Assembly (NCBI RefSeq): GCF_019091135.1 | Contig: NZ_JAGXJW010000002.1 | Span: 124,001-188,000, forward strand | Direction: 5' to 3' | Length of the DNA: 64,000 nt | Source of the DNA: Cohnella sp. GbtcB17 | GTDB lineage: Bacteria; Bacillota; Bacilli; Paenibacillales; Paenibacillaceae | Shown here: positions 60,800 through 64,000 of the stretch, in pieces | How positions within the stretch are numbered: position 1 is the first letter of the stretch | Layout: every line of letters starts with the position of its first letter | Program-made: the position numbers and the translations under genes | Notes under the pieces: model-generated | What the model saw: the letters and a program-made list of their open reading frames with translations, nothing else | The model's database searches: none | What the model was told of the DNA's origin: nothing

Positions 60800-63700
60800 T
60801 TAAACGACCGTCTCAATAAATCTTTGCAGCATAGCCGCAACCTCCGCGCGCGTTGCCGTTTCCTTTGGCGCGAAGGCGTTGTCGCTCCGACCGGTGATAA
60901 TGCCGAATTGCTGCGTATAAAGTGCAGCTTGGCGTGCCCAGGCATCGATCGCGGATGCGTCGGAGTAGCTTAGCGTCTTGTCTGCAGCCACGCTTGTATC
61001 AGCCTTGATGAACTGCGCGAAGCGGTAGAGCATCGCGGCCAGTTCCTGACGCGTCACTTGGCGATCCGGTTCGAACCGCGTGCCGCCCACGCCTTGGATG
61101 ATGCCGTTGCCTGCTGCCCAGTCCAAGTAAGCGCCGTACCAGCTGTCGTAATCAACATCCGTGAAAACGTGCTTGTCCGTCGCGCTCAGCGGACCGTAGC
61201 TTCTCTCGTACAAGCGGCCGATGACGGTCGCCAGCATGGCGCGCGTCATGCCCGTGTCCGGCGAGAAAGTATGTTCATTCAAGCCGACGAAAATCTCGCG
61301 CTCCGTGACGAAGTCGATGTAGGACTTGCCCCAATGGCTTGCGATGTCGGTGAACGCTTTGGGGTTCGCCTGGAACTGGACCGTCTTGCCGCTCGGCGCG
61401 ATGTACTTCATCGTGCCCGAGGCGTTGGTCGCGAAGCCGATGAACACCTTGCTGCCGCCTTCTTCGTAGTATGGCAGGCCGGCCGCTTTAATTTTTGCGA
61501 AATCGGCCTTGATCGTATGCGCCTCCGTGACGTTTGAGAATGTGTAGCTACCGACGGCGCCTACGCTCTTCCCGTCAACCGTCACATCCAAGATCGCGTA
61601 GCCTTCGTCCGGCTTGATCGTGAAGGTCTGACTGCCGCCCTGCGTCAGTGAGATGTTGCCCGCAGGACTCATGCTGCCGCCAACGCCTGCTGTCGCGGTA
61701 AGCGTGAAGCTGGCGATCGGCGCTCTGGTCGGACCACCCGCAGGCGGCGTTTCGACCGTTCCGTATGCAATAGCATACGTGGAAAAATTCTGTGCCCAGA
61801 TGACGATTTGATTGCCCTCAGCGTCCAGCATATAGCCCTCTGTCGATGGCGTGGCTGCGGCATAAGGCAGCAGCCTCAATTGCTGAGCAGCGCCGTCGTG
61901 GTAGCGGTAGATCACGATGTTGTTTTTGCCCGTCAGATCGTAAGGCACGATAATCTTCAGCAGACTTCCCACCGTAGACAGCGTGCTCCGTGTCGTCTGA
62001 TTGGACGTATCGACGCGCGTCTTGGTCAACGTCATGTCCAGGTACAGATCGAGCGTTTGACCGCCTGCCAGACGTTGCAGCTGCGGAGCGCCTGGAGCAA
62101 TGGATGCACCCAGCTTCTCCACGCCTAGCGTAATCTTTACCGATCCGCCATCCGCGACCAGTTGCCGATCATCGGCCGTGTAGACGTTTTGCGTATCTGC
62201 GAACAGATCGTTGAGCCCGTCCACGACAACGCTTGGCGTGTCGCCTTTGATTTCCACCGCGCTGTTCTTGCTGCCTCTCGGCAGTACGATGAGCCGTGGG
62301 CTGAAGTCGTAATCCTGATCCTTCACCGTCACGGCGACCGTAATGATCTGATCGTCCTTGGTGACGACCAGGTTGTAAGTGCCGTTCGACACGCCAGTTA
62401 CCTTGAAGCGTCCGCTGGCATCCGTCGCCGCGGTCGAACCGATCTGAACGTTGCCCTTCATCACCTTTACGGTCGCTCCGGCGCTGAAGTTCGAATCCGG
62501 CGTGTCGTCTACTACCGTGCCGAGCACGCTGTAGGTGCCGTTGATTGTGAAAAAGATCGTTTTCGCCTCGCCGGCCGGTACGCTGCCGCTTGCCTTCACG
62601 CGAACCTTGACCGTGTGCTCGCCGCTCAGGATCGGCGGACTCGCCGGGTTGTAGGCGATCCAGTTGCCGTCGTCGATCGCGTACTCCATCTTGTCGTCGA
62701 TACCGGTAATGACGTTGGTTACGTCATTGGCCGATACCGTCGGTGCCGCAGGCGGGTTGGTCGTGAAGATGATGACCTTCTCCTCACCTGCCGGTGCGTT
62801 TCCAGTTGCCTTTACGCGAACCTTAACCGTGTGCTCGCCGCTCAGGACCGGTGGGTTTTCCGAGTCATATGGCACCCAAGATCCGTCGTCGATCTGATAC
62901 TCCATCGTGCTATTAATGCCCGTAATCACGTTAGCCGCGTCGTCCGCCGACACCGTCGGTGCCGCAGGCGGATTTGGCGTGAACGTGATCGTCTTCTCCT
63001 CGCCCGCCGGCACGTTGCCGTTTGCCTTTACGCGAACCTTAACCGTGTGCTCGCCGTTCAGAACCGGCGGGTTTTCCGAGTCATACGGCACCCACGCTCC
63101 GCCGTCGATTTGATATTCCATCGTGCTATTGATGCCGGTGATCACATTAGCCGCGTCGTCCGCCGACACCGTCGGCGCCGCAGGCGGATTCGGCGTGAAC
63201 GTGATCGTCTTTTCCTCGCCTGCCGGTACGTTGCCGTTTGCCTTTACGCGAACCTTAACCGTGTGTTCGCCGCTCAGGACCGGTGGGCTTTCCGAGTCAT
63301 ATGGCAACCACGCTCCGCCGTCGACCTGATACTCCATCGTGCTATTGATGCCGGTGATCACATTAGCCGCGTCGTCCGCCGACACCGTCGGTGCCGCAGG
63401 CGGATTCGGCGTGAACGTGATCGTCTTTTCCTCGCCCGCCGGCACGTTGCCGCTTGCCTTCACGCGAACTTTGACCGTGTGCTCGCCGCTCAGGAACGGT
63501 GGGTTCTCCGAGTCATATGGCACCCACGCTCCGCCGTCGATTTGATACTCCATCGTGGCATTGATGCCCGTAATCACGTTAGCCGCGTCGTCCGCCGACA
63601 CCGTCGGTGCCGCAGGCGGATTCGGCGTGAACGTGATCGTCTTTTCCTCGCCCGCCGGCACGTTGCCGCTTGCCTTCACGCGAACTTTGACCGTGTGCTC

Positions 63701-64000
63701 GCCGCTCAGGAACGGTGGGTTTTCCGAGTCATACGCCACCCAAGCTCCGCCGTCGATCAGGTACTCCATCGTGGCATTGATGCCAGTAATCACGTTGGCC
63801 GCGTCGTCCGCCGATACCGTCGGTGCAGCAGGCGGATTCGGTGTAAAGTTCAGCGTCGTCGTATCCCCGGCCGGCTTGTCAGCACCGGAATCCGCCGCCA
63901 CGCGCACGAGCACCGTAGCCGTGCCCGGGAATACCGGTGGGTTGCCACTATCGTATGCCGTCCATGGCCCGCCGTTTAACGCATACTCCATCGCCGAGGT
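60800..64000 (-). CDS. SLH-anchored surface protein with tandem Ig-like (DUF4073-type) repeats, N-terminus missing
   Basis: 1066 codons lie in the window and the frame continues past the right edge, so the signal peptide is not seen. In reading order: seven copies of a 72-residue module (PPAAPTVSADDAANVITGI, MEYQIDGGAWVPYDSENPP, HTVKVRVKASGNVPAGEEKT), of which the first visible one is cut and the last diverges. Then come a CnaB/carboxypeptidase-regulatory-like domain (ATDASGRFKVTGVSNGTYNL), a beta-rich region, a segment GGSMSPAGNISLTQGGSQTF of the bacterial repeat type, and three SLH motifs at the C-terminus (TGMTRAMLATVIGRLY, RQVTRQELAAMLYRF, ETATRAEVAAMLQRF). A structural or adhesive cell-wall protein is likely; no catalytic domain is visible. 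Confidence 0.85.
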   Translation of the reverse strand, partial: TSAMEYALNGGPWTAYDSGNPPVFPGTATVLVRVAADSGADKPAGDTTTLNFTPNPPAAPTVSADDAANVITGINATMEYLIDGGAWVAYDSENPPFLSGEHTVKVRVKASGNVPAGEEKTITFTPNPPAAPTVSADDAANVITGINATMEYQIDGGAWVPYDSENPPFLSGEHTVKVRVKASGNVPAGEEKTITFTPNPPAAPTVSADDAANVITGINSTMEYQVDGGAWLPYDSESPPVLSGEHTVKVRVKANGNVPAGEEKTITFTPNPPAAPTVSADDAANVITGINSTMEYQIDGGAWVPYDSENPPVLNGEHTVKVRVKANGNVPAGEEKTITFTPNPPAAPTVSADDAANVITGINSTMEYQIDDGSWVPYDSENPPVLSGEHTVKVRVKATGNAPAGEEKVIIFTTNPPAAPTVSANDVTNVITGIDDKMEYAIDDGNWIAYNPASPPILSGEHTVKVRVKASGSVPAGEAKTIFFTINGTYSVLGTVVDDTPDSNFSAGATVKVMKGNVQIGSTAATDASGRFKVTGVSNGTYNLVVTKDDQIITVAVTVKDQDYDFSPRLIVLPRGSKNSAVEIKGDTPSVVVDGLNDLFADTQNVYTADDRQLVADGGSVKITLGVEKLGASIAPGAPQLQRLAGGQTLDLYLDMTLTKTRVDTSNQTTRSTLSTVGSLLKIIVPYDLTGKNNIVIYRYHDGAAQQLRLLPYAAATPSTEGYMLDAEGNQIVIWAQNFSTYAIAYGTVETPPAGGPTRAPIASFTLTATAGVGGSMSPAGNISLTQGGSQTFTIKPDEGYAILDVTVDGKSVGAVGSYTFSNVTEAHTIKADFAKIKAAGLPYYEEGGSKVFIGFATNASGTMKYIAPSGKTVQFQANPKAFTDIASHWGKSYIDFVTEREIFVGLNEHTFSPDTGMTRAMLATVIGRLYERSYGPLSATDKHVFTDVDYDSWYGAYLDWAAGNGIIQGVGGTRFEPDRQVTRQELAAMLYRFAQFIKADTSVAADKTLSYSDASAIDAWARQAALYTQQFGIITGRSDNAFAPKETATRAEVAAMLQRFIETVV
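62560..64000 (-). repeat. 216-bp in-gene tandem repeats, about 6.7 copies
   Basis: The codons for the MEY motif recur every 216 bp (about 62,690, 62,905, 63,121, 63,337, 63,553, 63,769 and 63,985). The four or five central copies are almost identical at DNA level, including silent positions, which points to recent duplication or gene conversion. The copy nearest the C-terminus and the one at the edge are the most diverged. Confidence 0.9.

Noticed and set aside
1-64000. tRNA, rRNA, riboswitch or insertion sequence
   Set aside because: I looked for cloverleaf-like stretches, long conserved leaders and transposase genes and saw none I could support by eye.

Overview
The window looks like chromosome from a GC-rich, spore-former-lineage Gram-positive of the Paenibacillaceae (Cohnella/Paenibacillus type). 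Pointers are consensus AGGAGG ribosome sites with frequent GTG/TTG starts, CcpA-type cre sites, S-layer-homology (SLH) surface proteins, three CUT1-type sugar ABC importers without ATPases, and YesM/YesN two-component systems. Genus assignment is inference from protein style, not a database match. Almost everything reads on the minus strand.

Layout. 1-14.2 kb is a xylan/aldouronate locus: the N-terminus of a CBM22 xylanase, alpha-glucuronidase (GH67), a GH8 exo-oligoxylanase, the importer ytcP/lplB/lplA and the regulators yesM/yesN. It is interrupted by a cation efflux gene and a small secreted protein. 14.7-20.1 kb holds VanZ-like and small membrane proteins and a large SLH-anchored metallophosphoesterase. 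20.5-27.6 kb carries an unusual clan GH-A hydrolase and a tightly overlapping operon (RidA, D-threonine-aldolase-like, M20 hydrolase, Gfo/Idh dehydrogenase). 28-35.9 kb is an alpha-L-fucosidase island with its own importer and a membrane AraC regulator. 36.1-38.2 kb is an MFS exporter with a MarR repressor and visible operators. 38.3-48.2 kb is a beta-mannosidase/YesMN/importer island, with the binding protein divergent from the permeases. 49-57 kb encodes two paralogous very large secreted proteins of a glycosidase type I do not recognise, sharing a repeated C-terminal beta module. 57.2-60.7 kb has a degenerate NERD helicase, a bacterial PH-domain protein and a frameshifted lipoprotein. The window ends inside an SLH protein with 216-bp Ig-like repeats.

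How it fits together: secreted or S-layer-bound enzymes cut plant polysaccharide. Oligosaccharides enter through three importers that probably share an ATPase encoded elsewhere. Cytoplasmic GH67, GH8, GH29 and GH2 enzymes finish degradation. Each island has its own membrane sensor/AraC regulator, and cre sites add catabolite repression.

The least explained signal is a set of nine intergenic tandem arrays (about 0.9, 8.7, 14.4, 20.3, 27.7, 48.3, 48.5, 51.7 and 59.2 kb). Each has its own conserved core of about 17-27 nt. Eight repeat every 50-53 bp and one every 72 bp. Eight of nine lie just 3' of a gene, and several cores are hairpin-like.
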